DNA of 64,000 nt. It comes from Thalassomonas haliotis (lineage in GTDB: Bacteria > Pseudomonadota > Gammaproteobacteria > Enterobacterales > Alteromonadaceae). The translations under genes were made by a program, and so were the position numbers. The first letter of the stretch is position 1. Each line of letters opens with the position of its first letter. The notes below the pieces were generated by a model. The model had not been told where the DNA came from. It was given only the letters and a program-made list of their open reading frames with translations, and did no database searches. Location: the NCBI RefSeq assembly GCF_028657945.1, contig NZ_CP059693.1, positions 3,286,001-3,350,000 on the forward strand, read 5' to 3'. Positions 16,464-25,774 of the stretch are shown here, piece after piece.

Positions 16464-17502
16464 GGCTCTGTTGTAGAAAATTGTTGTCTATACTGATAAG
16501 TGCGACTAACTTATTGAAGGTAATAGCGATGAATACAAAATCATTTGTAGGTAAGCTTAACCAGATAACGAAAGCACTTTTCTCTATGACACCAGCGCAA
16601 AGGGAGAAAGTTCATCAGTCAATTCAAGCATTAGATGCTGAAATCAGCACAGATGAGCTCATTCAGCCACTTTTTGATGTGTCATCTCAATGCCCGCACT
16701 GCCATTCCCGTCATTTAAAAAAATGGGGAAAGTCAGGCGCCATACAGAGGTACCGTTGCAAGGATTGCCAGAAAACCTTTAATAACAAGACCAATACGCC
16801 TTTAGCGAAGCTACATAAGTGCCATCTGTGGGAAGAATATGCGCGCTGTATGGTGTTGAAATTAACGTTAAGAGAAGCGGCAGATATTTGCGGCATTAAT
16901 CTTAAAACCGCTTTTTTATGGCGTCATCGTTTCTTAATGGCCCAGGCAGGCAAAAACCAGGATAAGTTGTCGGGCATTATTGAAGTTGATGAGTTTTTTC
17001 TTGCTCGCTCCGAAAAAGGCTCAAAAACATTGGCACACCAAAAGAAGCCTAGAAAACGCGGCGGTAACCTTGATAAAAGAACGAAAGAAGGTCAGGTGAC
17101 CGTACTTTTATCTATTGATCGCAGTAACCATATGATTAATGCAATTTTATCTGCTGATACCAGGGCAGAAATAGCGGCTCACTTGACTGAGAATATTACA
17201 GAAAATTCGGTCTTATGCAGCGATGGCTCCTGGTCATATGTGGAAATAGCCAAGCAAAAAAATTGTGACCATAAACGTCTGATAAACAACCAAGTAAGGG
17301 TGATAGATAAGGTTTACCATATCCAAACGGTTAATGGCGCGATAGCTCACTTTAAAGGTTGGGTTAACGGAAAAATGAAAGGAGTTGCCACCAAATACTT
17401 ATCAAATTATCTTGCGTGGTTTAAAGAAAGCCACGCAAAGCTAGATAAACAGCAAATATTGGTAGCAGCTTATGGGTGACAACAATATTATGGAACACAG
17501 CC
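16464..17502 (+). mobile_element. Intact IS1595-family insertion sequence
   Basis: 1039 nt bounded by imperfect 25-bp terminal inverted repeats, 16464-16488 and 17478-17502 (GGCTcTGTT..ATTGTTGTC against GGCTgTGTT..ATTGTTGTC, 20 of 25 matching), and flanked on both sides by AATAAAGT. It carries one full-length transposase. It sits in intergenic DNA between sctV and the small membrane protein gene, so it breaks no visible gene. Intact ends and perfect duplication point to a recent insertion. Confidence 0.92.
16529..17479 (+). CDS. IS1595-family transposase
   Basis: 316 residues from the ATG at 16529 (GAAGG upstream). The N-terminal zinc ribbon (CPHCHSRH..CKDCQK, about residues 55-85) and the ISXO2-type DDE domain (IIEVDEFFLA, later LCSDGSWSY and the region with YHIQTVNGAIAHFKGW) are all present. 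It shows no frameshift or truncation. Confidence 0.93.
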   Translation: MNTKSFVGKLNQITKALFSMTPAQREKVHQSIQALDAEISTDELIQPLFDVSSQCPHCHSRHLKKWGKSGAIQRYRCKDCQKTFNNKTNTPLAKLHKCHLWEEYARCMVLKLTLREAADICGINLKTAFLWRHRFLMAQAGKNQDKLSGIIEVDEFFLARSEKGSKTLAHQKKPRKRGGNLDKRTKEGQVTVLLSIDRSNHMINAILSADTRAEIAAHLTENITENSVLCSDGSWSYVEIAKQKNCDHKRLINNQVRVIDKVYHIQTVNGAIAHFKGWVNGKMKGVATKYLSNYLAWFKESHAKLDKQQILVAAYG

Positions 17503-17510
17503 AATAAAGT
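17503..17510. repeat. Right target-site duplication of the IS1595-family element
   Basis: AATAAAGT directly after the right inverted repeat, identical to 16456-16463. Confidence 0.9.
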
Positions 17511-17530
17511 AGAGCAAACAAAATGAGCCC

Positions 17531-17559
17531 AAGATAACCGGCCAGCAAACGGTTATCTT
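17531..17559 (-). terminator. Hairpin after sctV
   Basis: AAGATAACCG (17531-17540) pairs perfectly with CGGTTATCTT (17550-17559), 13 nt past the sctV stop. There is no immediate U tract on the minus strand, so efficiency is uncertain. Confidence 0.5.
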
Positions 17560-17571
17560 CGCTGCACCCGT

Positions 17572-19659
17572 TTAAATGTCTATCCGGCCCAAGGGCTGGA
17601 TAGTGATCTCTTTGGTCAGATCCTGGTGAGACAAGATGGACAGATCATATAATTCCAGCTCCAGCAGCTTACGGATATAACGGCGGATATCCATGGAAGC
17701 CAGCAGCACAGGTTTAGCATTCATCTCGCTGATATTGCCGACATTGCGTTTTACCGACTGGATAAACTGGTTGGTTACTTTAGGATCAAGTGCCAGATAT
17801 GCCCCGGAAGAAGTCTGCCGGATAGCCCCGCGTATGGTTTCTTCCAGCTGGTTTTCCAAAAGGTATACCGGCAGCATATTTTGTCCGTTGCTGTATTTGT
17901 AGCTGATCTGCCGTTTTAAGTTTGAGCGGATATATTCCACTAAGGTCACCACATCTTTTTCTTTTGGTCCCCATTCAACGATGGACTCCAGGATAAGGCG
18001 CAGGTTACGGATAGACACCCCCTCAGAGACCAGGCGCTGGAGAACATCGGTGATCTTTTGCAGCGGCACGATACGTTGTGCTTCCCTGACCAGCTCGCCA
18101 AAGTTTTCTTCCATTTTCTCCAGCAGGTAGCGGGTTTCCTGGATACCGACAAACTCTTCCGAATACCTTTTCAATACATGGGACAAGTGATAAGTCAGGA
18201 TTTGGGTAATATGCAAATATGACAGACCAATACCGTCAAGCTTGTCGATATCGGACTCCGCCACCCAGTAGCAGACCTGGGGACTGAGAATTTTATCATC
18301 GATATCATAATCCAGACCCAGCAGATCCAGCTGCTTGCGCTGGGCGAGCACCAATACCGACGACTGGCGCAAGGTGCCGCTGGCAATAGGCACTTCGTGT
18401 AGCATGATACGATATTCATTGTCCCCCAGGCTCTGATTGAACCTTAAGTGCATGCCGGGGAAAGGTACCCCTAAGTCCAGGTAGAGGGCCCTGCGCACCT
18501 TAAGCAGGTCGTCGTTAAGCTGGTTACGGTCAATAAAGGCTTCGGTATTGCCGGCAACATCCACCAACAGCGGCATGGTTAAGGCAAACTCTTCCTGGGC
18601 GGATAAATCTTTTTTCACCGGCTTTTGACCCGACGGCGCCATAGTGGCATTGCCGCTGCTATCAAAACTTTCTTCAACTGCTCTTTCTTTTCGTGACAGC
18701 CAGAAGCCGGTAGCGCCAAAAATGGCCGCCAGGGTGAAAAAGGTCACCAGCGGGAACCCGGGGACGACGCCAAAGATCATCATGATCACCGCCCCTATCA
18801 TCAGGGCATTGGGTTTGGAAATGATCTGTCCGCCGATATCATTACCTAAATCCTGGGATTCTTCCTGGGTCACCCGGGTAACGATAAAACCTGCGGTAAT
18901 AGAGATCAGCAGCGCCGGGATTTGTGAAATCAAGCCGTCCCCTACGGTTAAAATGGCGTATAATTCCAGTGCATCTCCGGCAGACATGCCCCGCTGGGCA
19001 ACACCGATACTGATCCCGCCTAAAATATTAACCACGATAATGATCAAACCGGCGATGGCGTCCCCTTTAACAAACTTCATCGCGCCGTCCATCGAGCCGT
19101 ATAGCTGGCTTTCTTTTTCTACCACGCCACGCCTTTGGCTGGCTTCATCCATGTCGATAACACCGGCGCGCATATCACCGTCGATACTCATTTGCTTGCC
19201 CGGCATGGCATCTAAAGAAAAACGGGCACTGACCTCGGCCACCCGCTCCGAGCCCTTAGTGATCACCATAAACTGCACTATGGTGATGATCAAAAAGATG
19301 ACTATTCCCACCACCAGGTTGCCGCCGACCACGAAATTACCAAAGGCGGTTACTATCATACCGGCATCCGCCTGCAATAAAATCAAGCGGGTGGTGGTAA
19401 TGGATAACGCCAGGCGGAACAAGGTGGTTAACAGCAGTACCGCGGGAAAAGAGGAAAACTCCAGCGGCGAACTGATGTACACCGCCAGCATCAGCATAAT
19501 GATAGAAATACCGATATTCACGGCAATCAGCACATCTACCAAGCCGGTAGGCATAGGCAAGATCATCATAAAAACGATGCCGATCAGCAGGAAAGCCAGC
19601 ATTAAATCTTTACGCTCTCCTATGGTATTGGCGACTTTAAGCACAGAACCTAAATTCAT
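17572..19659 (-). CDS. sctV: T3SS export gate protein SctV (LcrD/YscV)
   Basis: 695 residues. The N-terminal half has the FHIPEP membrane domain with about eight helices and the conserved segment [20 protein letters not shown]. The C-terminal half is the cytoplasmic ring domain ([19 protein letters not shown] onwards) that docks substrate-chaperone complexes. Length and motifs match LcrD. It is the last gene of the sctW-sycN-sctX-sctY-sctV unit, the order of the Yersinia virA operon. Confidence 0.97.
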   Translation of the reverse strand: MNLGSVLKVANTIGERKDLMLAFLLIGIVFMMILPMPTGLVDVLIAVNIGISIIMLMLAVYISSPLEFSSFPAVLLLTTLFRLALSITTTRLILLQADAGMIVTAFGNFVVGGNLVVGIVIFLIITIVQFMVITKGSERVAEVSARFSLDAMPGKQMSIDGDMRAGVIDMDEASQRRGVVEKESQLYGSMDGAMKFVKGDAIAGLIIIVVNILGGISIGVAQRGMSAGDALELYAILTVGDGLISQIPALLISITAGFIVTRVTQEESQDLGNDIGGQIISKPNALMIGAVIMMIFGVVPGFPLVTFFTLAAIFGATGFWLSRKERAVEESFDSSGNATMAPSGQKPVKKDLSAQEEFALTMPLLVDVAGNTEAFIDRNQLNDDLLKVRRALYLDLGVPFPGMHLRFNQSLGDNEYRIMLHEVPIASGTLRQSSVLVLAQRKQLDLLGLDYDIDDKILSPQVCYWVAESDIDKLDGIGLSYLHITQILTYHLSHVLKRYSEEFVGIQETRYLLEKMEENFGELVREAQRIVPLQKITDVLQRLVSEGVSIRNLRLILESIVEWGPKEKDVVTLVEYIRSNLKRQISYKYSNGQNMLPVYLLENQLEETIRGAIRQTSSGAYLALDPKVTNQFIQSVKRNVGNISEMNAKPVLLASMDIRRYIRKLLELELYDLSILSHQDLTKEITIQPLGRIDI

Positions 19660-19735
19660 AATTTATTTCTCTATAACAAGTTAACTGGGGTAATTGGTTG
19701 GTTCAAGACACTAGGTCTTTTTCCGGCACTTATTT

Positions 19736-20104
19736 TTACTCTTGGCTGCTTTGTTGCCGGCTATTTTGTTCACGGTAATGTGCTAACATGGCCTGGGCCC
19801 GGGAACTTTCATCGACAGCATGTAAAACCTGGCTATAAAGCAAATAATAATGCGGCCATTGCGCCGGCTCGAATGCCGGGTTATTGGCAAGCTTTGCCAG
19901 GTAGACCTGGGCCAGGTCATAGCGCTTTTCCCGGGCGGTGGCATAACAGAGCATTTTTAATACCGGAATGTCATTCACCAACAAGCCGTGCAAGGCTTGC
20001 AATAACACCAAAGCCGAGTCGTACTTGCCATATTGTAAATACAGGTAACTTTGCTTATACAACCATCCATAGCAAATGGAATCCGCACTAAAGAGTTTCA
20101 TCAT
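19736..20104 (-). CDS. sctY: SctY (YscY-like) TPR protein
   Basis: 122 residues from the ATG at 20104, preceded by AAAGGAC. TPR-like helix pairs (YLYLQYGKYDSALVLLQALHGL; AREKRYDLAQVYLAKLA) match YscY, the chaperone of YscX; both bind SctV. The position between sctX and sctV agrees. The gap of about 75 nt to sctV is long for this operon. Confidence 0.85.
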   Translation of the reverse strand: MMKLFSADSICYGWLYKQSYLYLQYGKYDSALVLLQALHGLLVNDIPVLKMLCYATAREKRYDLAQVYLAKLANNPAFEPAQWPHYYLLYSQVLHAVDESSRAQAMLAHYREQNSRQQSSQE

Positions 20105-20119
20105 CAAAGTCCTTTCTCG

Positions 20120-20509
20120 TTATACTTTCACCAGCAACAGCCGATAGCTCATCAGTAACTGACTGTTTTCAATGTTCTCTTGTACCAGGTCACTTGCCTG
20201 GCTCAGGGTCTGTTTATCCAGCAAAGAGCCCCTTTGCTGCTGGTCTTTAAACAACGCCAGGGTGTCTTCCATAGCGCGCATATGCCCTGTTGGACTGTCT
20301 AATTCACTGCTGGCGCTGCCTGGTTTTAGTGACGCCAGCAGTTCATGGTCAAGGTTACTCAGACCAAAGACATCTTCCAGGTGAACCTTAGGGATCTCCC
20401 CCAGACCGTTTAAGCCTTTGTCCTGGGTAAATAAATCCATTTCCCGGTCGACATGAAAACGTTCGACGCTGGCAAGGCCGACATCTAATGCGAATAAATC
20501 TGCCTTCAT
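20120..20509 (-). CDS. sctX: SctX (YscX-like) early T3SS protein
   Basis: 129 residues with the YscX-like C-terminus (LSQASDLVQENIENSQLLMSYRLLLVKV). YscX is needed with YscY and SctV for export of early substrates and is found only in Ysc-type systems, so its presence helps to place this T3SS in that family. Start MKADLFALD follows AAAGGATG. Confidence 0.85.
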   Translation of the reverse strand: MKADLFALDVGLASVERFHVDREMDLFTQDKGLNGLGEIPKVHLEDVFGLSNLDHELLASLKPGSASSELDSPTGHMRAMEDTLALFKDQQQRGSLLDKQTLSQASDLVQENIENSQLLMSYRLLLVKV

Positions 20510-20597
20510 CCTTTTCTCCCTCTGCCGCTGCCATTTCGGCTGCAGTTTGCTTTGTTATCGCACTTCATTGCTGCCTGCATAATTGCCAGTCGCATGG

Positions 20598-20993
20598 TTA
20601 CGCGATACCCAGTTTTTCGTGCAGCGACAATAAGATATCCACCGCAGGGTTAATCACTTCAAGGAAATCCCCGCCGATAGATAACAAACAGGAAAAGGCC
20701 AGCTGCTCGTTTCTGCCCAAACCGACACAGATGGGCACAGGCAAAAACTCCCGGTAGTGGCACATTGCCATGGCAGGTTTTACTACTTCGGCTAGCTGAT
20801 AGGCGGCAACGCCCTTGATCACGCTAACCAGCAGTCCCCGCTCCAAAACTTCAAAAATAAGCTGCTTATTGCCGCTCACCTCAAGTTCAATCACCTCGCC
20901 GCGAAACTGCGAGACATCATCAAAACCCAAGGTCTGCAAATAACCCTCAAGCATTGACCAGGTCAGGTTTTTGTCCGTTGAATATTCAGTCAC
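20598..20993 (-). CDS. SycN-like T3SS chaperone
   Basis: 131 residues with CesT/SycN-type features (N-terminal amphipathic helix, beta strands, FSCLLSIGGDFLEVINPAVDILLSLHEKL). It lies 2 nt after sctW, in the place of sycN. Likely partner of the chaperone encoded before sctC in holding SctW. Confidence 0.8.
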   Translation of the reverse strand: MTEYSTDKNLTWSMLEGYLQTLGFDDVSQFRGEVIELEVSGNKQLIFEVLERGLLVSVIKGVAAYQLAEVVKPAMAMCHYREFLPVPICVGLGRNEQLAFSCLLSIGGDFLEVINPAVDILLSLHEKLGIA

Positions 20994-20995
20994 GG

Positions 20996-22120
20996 TTATT
21001 CTTCCTCTTTATCAACAAGTTCATGAACATAACTCATTGCCGTTTCCAGTAACGCGTTACGGGTATTGTCATCGGCAAACACGGTTGGCGGCAGTTTGGC
21101 AAAGATGGCGCTTATCCTGTGGCCAAAATAAATTTCGGTTGCCAGCTGCTTGATATCCATGTCCTGGGCCAGGGAGCTTAAATCCCGTTGAGATACCCAT
21201 TTGGCTTCGGTCAGTTTAAGCATGCCGCCCATAAGCTCCTGGCCGATTTTCGCCCTGGCCTCGCCATAATCATTTTGCAGCCGGTTGACCAGGCCGTTAC
21301 TCATATCGAGCAAGGTTTTCAGGGTAAAGATATCCTTGATATCGCCGACAATGGCTTCCAGCCGTTCTTTGGCCACGGAAGAGTTTTGCGCCGCCAAATC
21401 AGCCCCCAGCGCCTGGCGTAAAAAGTCCAGCGCCATGGGGAATTTCTCTTCGCCATGCTCTTCAATAATTTTGCTGAAGGTGCGGGCCACCCCGCCGTAG
21501 TCCAGCACAGTATCCTGATAGCCGCTGACCAGCTCGCGCGAAGATGCCAGCGACTGCTCGGCGCCGTCTTTGCCATTAAAAAGCTCTGCGGTGTCGACAA
21601 CATTAAACCCGGCGCGGATGTGCTCGCCGTGTTTTTCCATTAATTGCTGCTGCAGGGCCAACGCCTGGTTTTCCAGGGCTTTATTGCCGGTTTGGGCGGC
21701 ATTTTGTTTGATCACTTCCAGCGCACTGTATTCTTCGCTGTGATCTGAGCTAAAACCGGACAGCCATTCTTTTAGCCCTTTAGCACTGGTGTGCTTATCC
21801 ATGTCCAGCAGATAATTTTTTAATTTTTCCTGCTTTTCAACATCGGCGACATTTTTCAGATAGTTTTCGGCTCTTTCCATCGCCTGAGTCTTCCTGATTT
21901 CATGCAGGGCGCTGCGCTTATCCAGGGATTTTTCTTTTGCCTTTTCCGATATTGCCGAGCCAATTTCTTCAGCTATGTCAGCAATGGAGGAAGCGGCCGA
22001 TTTGATCTGTAAGTTCATCCCCTGATGGCTGATTTTGGCTCCCCCCCCCTGGGCATGGAGGGCATGGCTGCCATGATTTTGCAGATTCTGCGACTGAATG
22101 CTTTGTAATTGTGGATCCAT
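20996..22120 (-). CDS. sctW: T3SS gatekeeper SctW, YopN-TyeA fusion
   Basis: 374 residues, close to the sum of YopN (about 290) and TyeA (about 90). The HrpJ/YopN-type helical region is followed by a TyeA-like C-terminus from about residue 290 (KWVSQRDLSSLAQDM; FAKLPPTVFADDNTRNALL). It plugs export of late substrates until host contact or low calcium. No separate tyeA exists here. First gene of its unit; a T3SS-type promoter element lies at 22239-22261. Confidence 0.92.
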   Translation of the reverse strand: MDPQLQSIQSQNLQNHGSHALHAQGGGAKISHQGMNLQIKSAASSIADIAEEIGSAISEKAKEKSLDKRSALHEIRKTQAMERAENYLKNVADVEKQEKLKNYLLDMDKHTSAKGLKEWLSGFSSDHSEEYSALEVIKQNAAQTGNKALENQALALQQQLMEKHGEHIRAGFNVVDTAELFNGKDGAEQSLASSRELVSGYQDTVLDYGGVARTFSKIIEEHGEEKFPMALDFLRQALGADLAAQNSSVAKERLEAIVGDIKDIFTLKTLLDMSNGLVNRLQNDYGEARAKIGQELMGGMLKLTEAKWVSQRDLSSLAQDMDIKQLATEIYFGHRISAIFAKLPPTVFADDNTRNALLETAMSYVHELVDKEEE

Positions 22121-22238
22121 CGAATCTCATCCGTTTAAATTAAGGTCAAGCGTGGAACGGGATAAGTTTAGTTAGCGGACATTTTTTGCTTACTTTTTAA
22201 GGCGCCGTTACACGTTTTTTTGCTCTTGCCTGAACTGA

Positions 22239-22261
22239 GGAACCGATAAATTAAAAAAGTT
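22239..22261 (-). promoter_or_regulatory. T3SS-type promoter element before sctW
   Basis: Minus strand: AAC (22261-22259), six T, a 15-nt spacer in total, then GTTCC (22243-22239), one base different from GTTAC at the other four sites. It is 119 nt upstream of the sctW start. Confidence 0.5.
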
Positions 22262-22400
22262 GTTATTTATTTCCCTTTGAGTAAATATTTAACAGAGCAT
22301 TTAAGTAAACAGCTTGTTACAATGCGCTCTTTTAAAGCCCAGAGAATAGGAAAACCAGGATAATCCCCGGTCATTTTGATTAAGATAAAGGACTAAAATT

Positions 22401-23702
22401 ATGAATTTCAGTGTGTTTATAGTTGGCTGTTTAGCTTTGTATTACTTACTCGATAACTTAGCCTTAGCCGGCATTCCCGAGCACACCCCAAGTGTCAAAG
22501 GTTTCAGGTGGTGGAGCAGCCCGCTGGCGTATGCCGGCAGACTCTATTTTACCGTTGATAACTACAATACCAGCAACCGCAGAAGCGTACTGTACTATTA
22601 TGACGATAACGCCAATGAACTGGTGATAGTTGATCCGACAACAGAAGGCGGCCAGCTGCAAAATGTCTCCAAACCGGTAAAGTTTGCCGGCAGATTATTT
22701 TTCTGGGCAAAAGTTAAAAGTGATCTCGGTTACTGGCACAGAAGCCTGTATTCATACGATGCCCTGAGCGATTCGCTGCTGACACACGATATCGAGTTAA
22801 CCGGCGAAGATGAAATTGCCAGTGCCAGCGATTTTAAAGTCTATGATCATAAATTGTTCTTCGGGGCAAAGCTCAACGGCAGCGACCGTAAATTATGGTC
22901 TTACGATCCCTTTAACCGGGAGCTGACCGCCATCACGCCGCTACCGCCGGAGGTTACCAAGGGCCGGCTTGATTTTGATGAAAGTTTTAACGATACCTTA
23001 AGTTTTACCTTTCTCGACTTCGACGGCTACCGCAGCCACCATTACATCTATGATCGTAAAAACAATACCGTCAGCGGCCGGGAAGTCCCCTATTCTATCA
23101 ACAGCGAAACCTTAAGCGCACATAGTTCACAAGTCGCTTATTTGGGGGAAATATACGGCAGTTGCCAGAATCCGGATAATGGCGGTTATGATCAGGAGCT
23201 TTGTCTCCAGGATAAAAACGGGAAAATCAATATGCTGGCGGATTTAGATCCCACCAGCCAAGGCTCATCCGTCCCCGGGCAATTTGTCCATTACGCCGAT
23301 GGCCTTTATTTTACCGCCAATCACACGGAATTTGGCCGCGGCTTATATAAATATGATGTTTTAAGCAATAGCGCCAGCCTGGTACCCGGTTTTAACGGGA
23401 AAACCTCAGACAGCTATTCCGGCAACCTGCTTACTGAATATAACGGCAAGTTATATTTCACTTTATATCATTATGATGATGCAGATAAAAAAAGCAGTTC
23501 CTATTTATGGAGTTATGACATTAAAACCGCGCAATACCAGGAAATTGGCGGGTTTGCGGTAGACAATACCGCGGCCTTATTCCTGAGCGAACATAATGAC
23601 AGATTATATGTCGGTTTATCTTCGCGGGCGATTTATGTTTACGACAGCAAAACCGGGCTCCTCTCTCCCTGGCAGCCCCAAATACGAAAAGCGCTGAAAT
23701 AG
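22401..23702 (+). CDS. Secreted beta-propeller-like repeat protein
   Basis: 433 residues, start after AAGGA. An N-terminal signal-like segment ends near LALAG (about residue 24-28). The body has about seven units built on a pattern of G-[RK]-L-[YF]-F followed some 20-25 residues later by L-[YW]-x-Y-D (for example GRLFFWAK..LYSYD, HKLFFGAK..LWSYD, DGLYFTAN..LYKYD), which suggests a seven-bladed propeller. No enzyme motif seen. It is a single rightward gene wedged between sctW and sctN, with its own terminator. Whether it belongs to the T3SS is unknown; a Sec signal would argue against injection. Confidence 0.65.
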   Translation: MNFSVFIVGCLALYYLLDNLALAGIPEHTPSVKGFRWWSSPLAYAGRLYFTVDNYNTSNRRSVLYYYDDNANELVIVDPTTEGGQLQNVSKPVKFAGRLFFWAKVKSDLGYWHRSLYSYDALSDSLLTHDIELTGEDEIASASDFKVYDHKLFFGAKLNGSDRKLWSYDPFNRELTAITPLPPEVTKGRLDFDESFNDTLSFTFLDFDGYRSHHYIYDRKNNTVSGREVPYSINSETLSAHSSQVAYLGEIYGSCQNPDNGGYDQELCLQDKNGKINMLADLDPTSQGSSVPGQFVHYADGLYFTANHTEFGRGLYKYDVLSNSASLVPGFNGKTSDSYSGNLLTEYNGKLYFTLYHYDDADKKSSSYLWSYDIKTAQYQEIGGFAVDNTAALFLSEHNDRLYVGLSSRAIYVYDSKTGLLSPWQPQIRKALK

Positions 23703-23732
23703 CCAAACCAACATAAAAAGTCGCCAATAAAG

Positions 23733-23764
23733 AGATCGCTTGACTTATTAAGCGATCTTTTTTA
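23733..23764 (+). terminator. Strong terminator after the propeller gene
   Basis: AGATCGCTT (23733-23741) pairs perfectly with AAGCGATCT (23750-23758) and runs into TTTTTT. It separates the propeller gene from the sctN promoter element 22 nt further on. Confidence 0.85.
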
Positions 23765-23785
23765 TTGCTTTTTTTTCATCTCAAC

Positions 23786-23808
23786 AACTTTTTTTCCCGC
23801 CCGGTTAC
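23786..23808 (+). promoter_or_regulatory. T3SS-type promoter element before sctN
   Basis: AAC (23786-23788), seven T, a 15-nt spacer in total, then GTTAC (23804-23808) followed by CTACC. It is 55 nt before the sctN start. The box and its CTACC extension are shared with the sctP site. Confidence 0.65.
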
Positions 23809-23862
23809 CTACCTGTTACTCAAGTAAAACAACGTAAACCCGCAAAGCAACCAGGACCTGTT

Positions 23863-25224
23863 ATGACCACAACATCAGCTTCGGCGATCCCTTTACAAAA
23901 GCCGGCCCATAAGCTTAACCAGCTCACCGAAAACTTAGCCCAAAAGCTGCAGCAGGCGCCTATCCTCGAAGTGCGGGGCCGGGTGACCCAGGTATTGGGT
24001 ACCATCATTAAAGCCGCAGTTCCCGGAGTAAAGCTGGGGGAACTTTGCCGCCTGAAGGCACCTGAGCATCCGGATGAACTGATGGCAGAAGTGGTCGGCT
24101 TTTCACAAAAAGAGGCCTTGCTTACGCCGATCGGAGAAATGCAGGGCATCTCCACTTCCACCCTGGTTTATCCCACGGGAAAAAGCCACCAGGTGCCGGT
24201 AGGCCCGGGATTATTGGGCCGGGTACTCGATGGCATGGGCAACCCGCTTGATAGCGAAGATAAAGGCGAGCTTGAAGTCGACTGCTATTACCCTGTGTAT
24301 GCCGATGCCCCGGATCCTTTTCGCCGGAAAATTATCGACAAACCGCTGCCACTTGGCGTCAAGGCCCTCGACGGCCTGCTCACCTGCGGCGAAGGACAGC
24401 GCCAGGGCATTTTTGCCGCCGCCGGTGGCGGTAAGAGTACCTTGTTGGGTATGCTGGTTAAAGGCGCCCGGGTCGATGTCATAGTGATCGCCCTGATCGG
24501 CGAACGTGGCCGGGAAGTCAGGGAGTTTATTGAACATGAGCTCGACCCCGAGTCGCAGAAAAAGGCAATCCTGGTGGTGGCCACGTCAGATCGCTCTTCC
24601 ATGGAGCGCGCCAAGGCCGCCTACGTTGCTACCGCCATTGCCGAGTATTTTCGCGATAAGGGACAAAAAGTTTTACTGCTGATGGACTCGGTCACCCGTT
24701 TTGCACGGGCCTTACGGGAAATCGGCCTGGCCGCCGGGGAGCCGCCGACACGCCGGGGTTATCCGCCTTCGGTATTTGCTACCCTGCCCCGTTTAATGGA
24801 GCGTACCGGTAATAACCATATCGGCTCGATCACCGCCCTTTATACCGTACTGGTGGAAGGAGATGACATGACCGAGCCGGTAGCCGATGAAACCCGCTCG
24901 ATTCTCGACGGACATATTATCCTGTCACGCGACCTTGCCGCTGCCGGCCATTACCCCGCCATCGATGTTCTGGCCAGTGCCAGCCGGGTGATGAACGCCA
25001 TTACCACGCCTGAGCATGCCAAGGCGGCAGTGAAAATGCGCTCTTTGCTGTCCAGTTATAAAGACAATGAATTACTGATCAAAATAGGCGAATACAAAGC
25101 CGGCAGCGATAAGACCACCGATGAGGCCATTCAAAGGATTGATGCCATTAATGCCTTTTTACAGCAAGGGGTCAATGAGCAATTTACTTTTGAGTCGACC
25201 ATACAGCAACTGACCGGCAGATAA
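23863..25224 (+). CDS. sctN: T3SS ATPase SctN
   Basis: 453 residues. Hexameric ATPase that unfolds substrates and strips chaperones at the cytoplasmic face. Walker A A-A-G-G-G-K-S-T lies near residues 186-193, Walker B is [18 protein letters not shown], and the signature [25 protein letters not shown] is split over the following part. Length and motifs fit YscN/FliI. It starts the rightward sctN-sctO unit. Confidence 0.97.
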   Translation: MTTTSASAIPLQKPAHKLNQLTENLAQKLQQAPILEVRGRVTQVLGTIIKAAVPGVKLGELCRLKAPEHPDELMAEVVGFSQKEALLTPIGEMQGISTSTLVYPTGKSHQVPVGPGLLGRVLDGMGNPLDSEDKGELEVDCYYPVYADAPDPFRRKIIDKPLPLGVKALDGLLTCGEGQRQGIFAAAGGGKSTLLGMLVKGARVDVIVIALIGERGREVREFIEHELDPESQKKAILVVATSDRSSMERAKAAYVATAIAEYFRDKGQKVLLLMDSVTRFARALREIGLAAGEPPTRRGYPPSVFATLPRLMERTGNNHIGSITALYTVLVEGDDMTEPVADETRSILDGHIILSRDLAAAGHYPAIDVLASASRVMNAITTPEHAKAAVKMRSLLSSYKDNELLIKIGEYKAGSDKTTDEAIQRIDAINAFLQQGVNEQFTFESTIQQLTGR

Positions 25225-25264
25225 GCCTGAATATCTTTATCTGCCAGGAGAAAAATTAAATCCC

Positions 25265-25735
25265 ATGATATTTAAGCTGCAACAAATCAAAATCATTCGG
25301 GAGCAGAAAGCTTCCACAGAGCTGGCTAAGGCTAAGCAGCAAAAGCTCGATGCCGAGCAGCTTCTTGCCGGCTGCCGTACTGAACTGGAGCAGTATATGA
25401 TTTGGCAGCAAGAAGAAATTAAAAAACGCTATCAGGAAATTATCGGCAGCCAAATGAAAATGGATGAACTCAGTGATTTTAACCATGAAATCTCCGGCTA
25501 TAAAATCAAACAGGCCGAGCTTGAACAGGACATAGAACAGGCACAACAAGCGCTAGAGCGACAAATCCAGGCTCTGCAGCAGGCGGAGAACGCCTGTGCC
25601 TACGCCCAAAAGCAATGTCAAAAATATAGCGAGCTGACCCGGATAGAGTCGGCGCAACAGCAAAAGCTGGCAAATTTAGAAGAAGATCAGGCGCTGGACG
25701 ACTTTAAAGTCCAGACGCCGGTGGCGATGACTTAA
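25265..25735 (+). CDS. sctO: T3SS stalk protein SctO (YscO/FliJ-like)
   Basis: 156 residues, nearly all coiled coil with two long antiparallel helices (about 8-70 and 78-140), Gln/Glu/Lys rich. It is the central stalk of the ATPase ring. It follows sctN by 40 nt, as in ysc operons, but the next gene on this strand is not sctP; the operon is interrupted here. Confidence 0.87.
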   Translation: MIFKLQQIKIIREQKASTELAKAKQQKLDAEQLLAGCRTELEQYMIWQQEEIKKRYQEIIGSQMKMDELSDFNHEISGYKIKQAELEQDIEQAQQALERQIQALQQAENACAYAQKQCQKYSELTRIESAQQQKLANLEEDQALDDFKVQTPVAMT

Positions 25736-25754
25736 GGGCAGACGGCTGCAATTG

Positions 25755-25774
25755 CCCAGGTCTTATTACCTGGG
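25755..25774. terminator. Hairpin between sctO and the chemoreceptor gene
   Basis: CCCAGGT (25755-25761) pairs with ACCTGGG (25768-25774) in the 39-nt gap between the two convergent stops. No clear U tract on the plus strand. Confidence 0.45.

Noticed and set aside
18644-19684. Plus strand frame of 346 codons
   Set aside because: Antisense shadow of sctV, which has complete FHIPEP family motifs.
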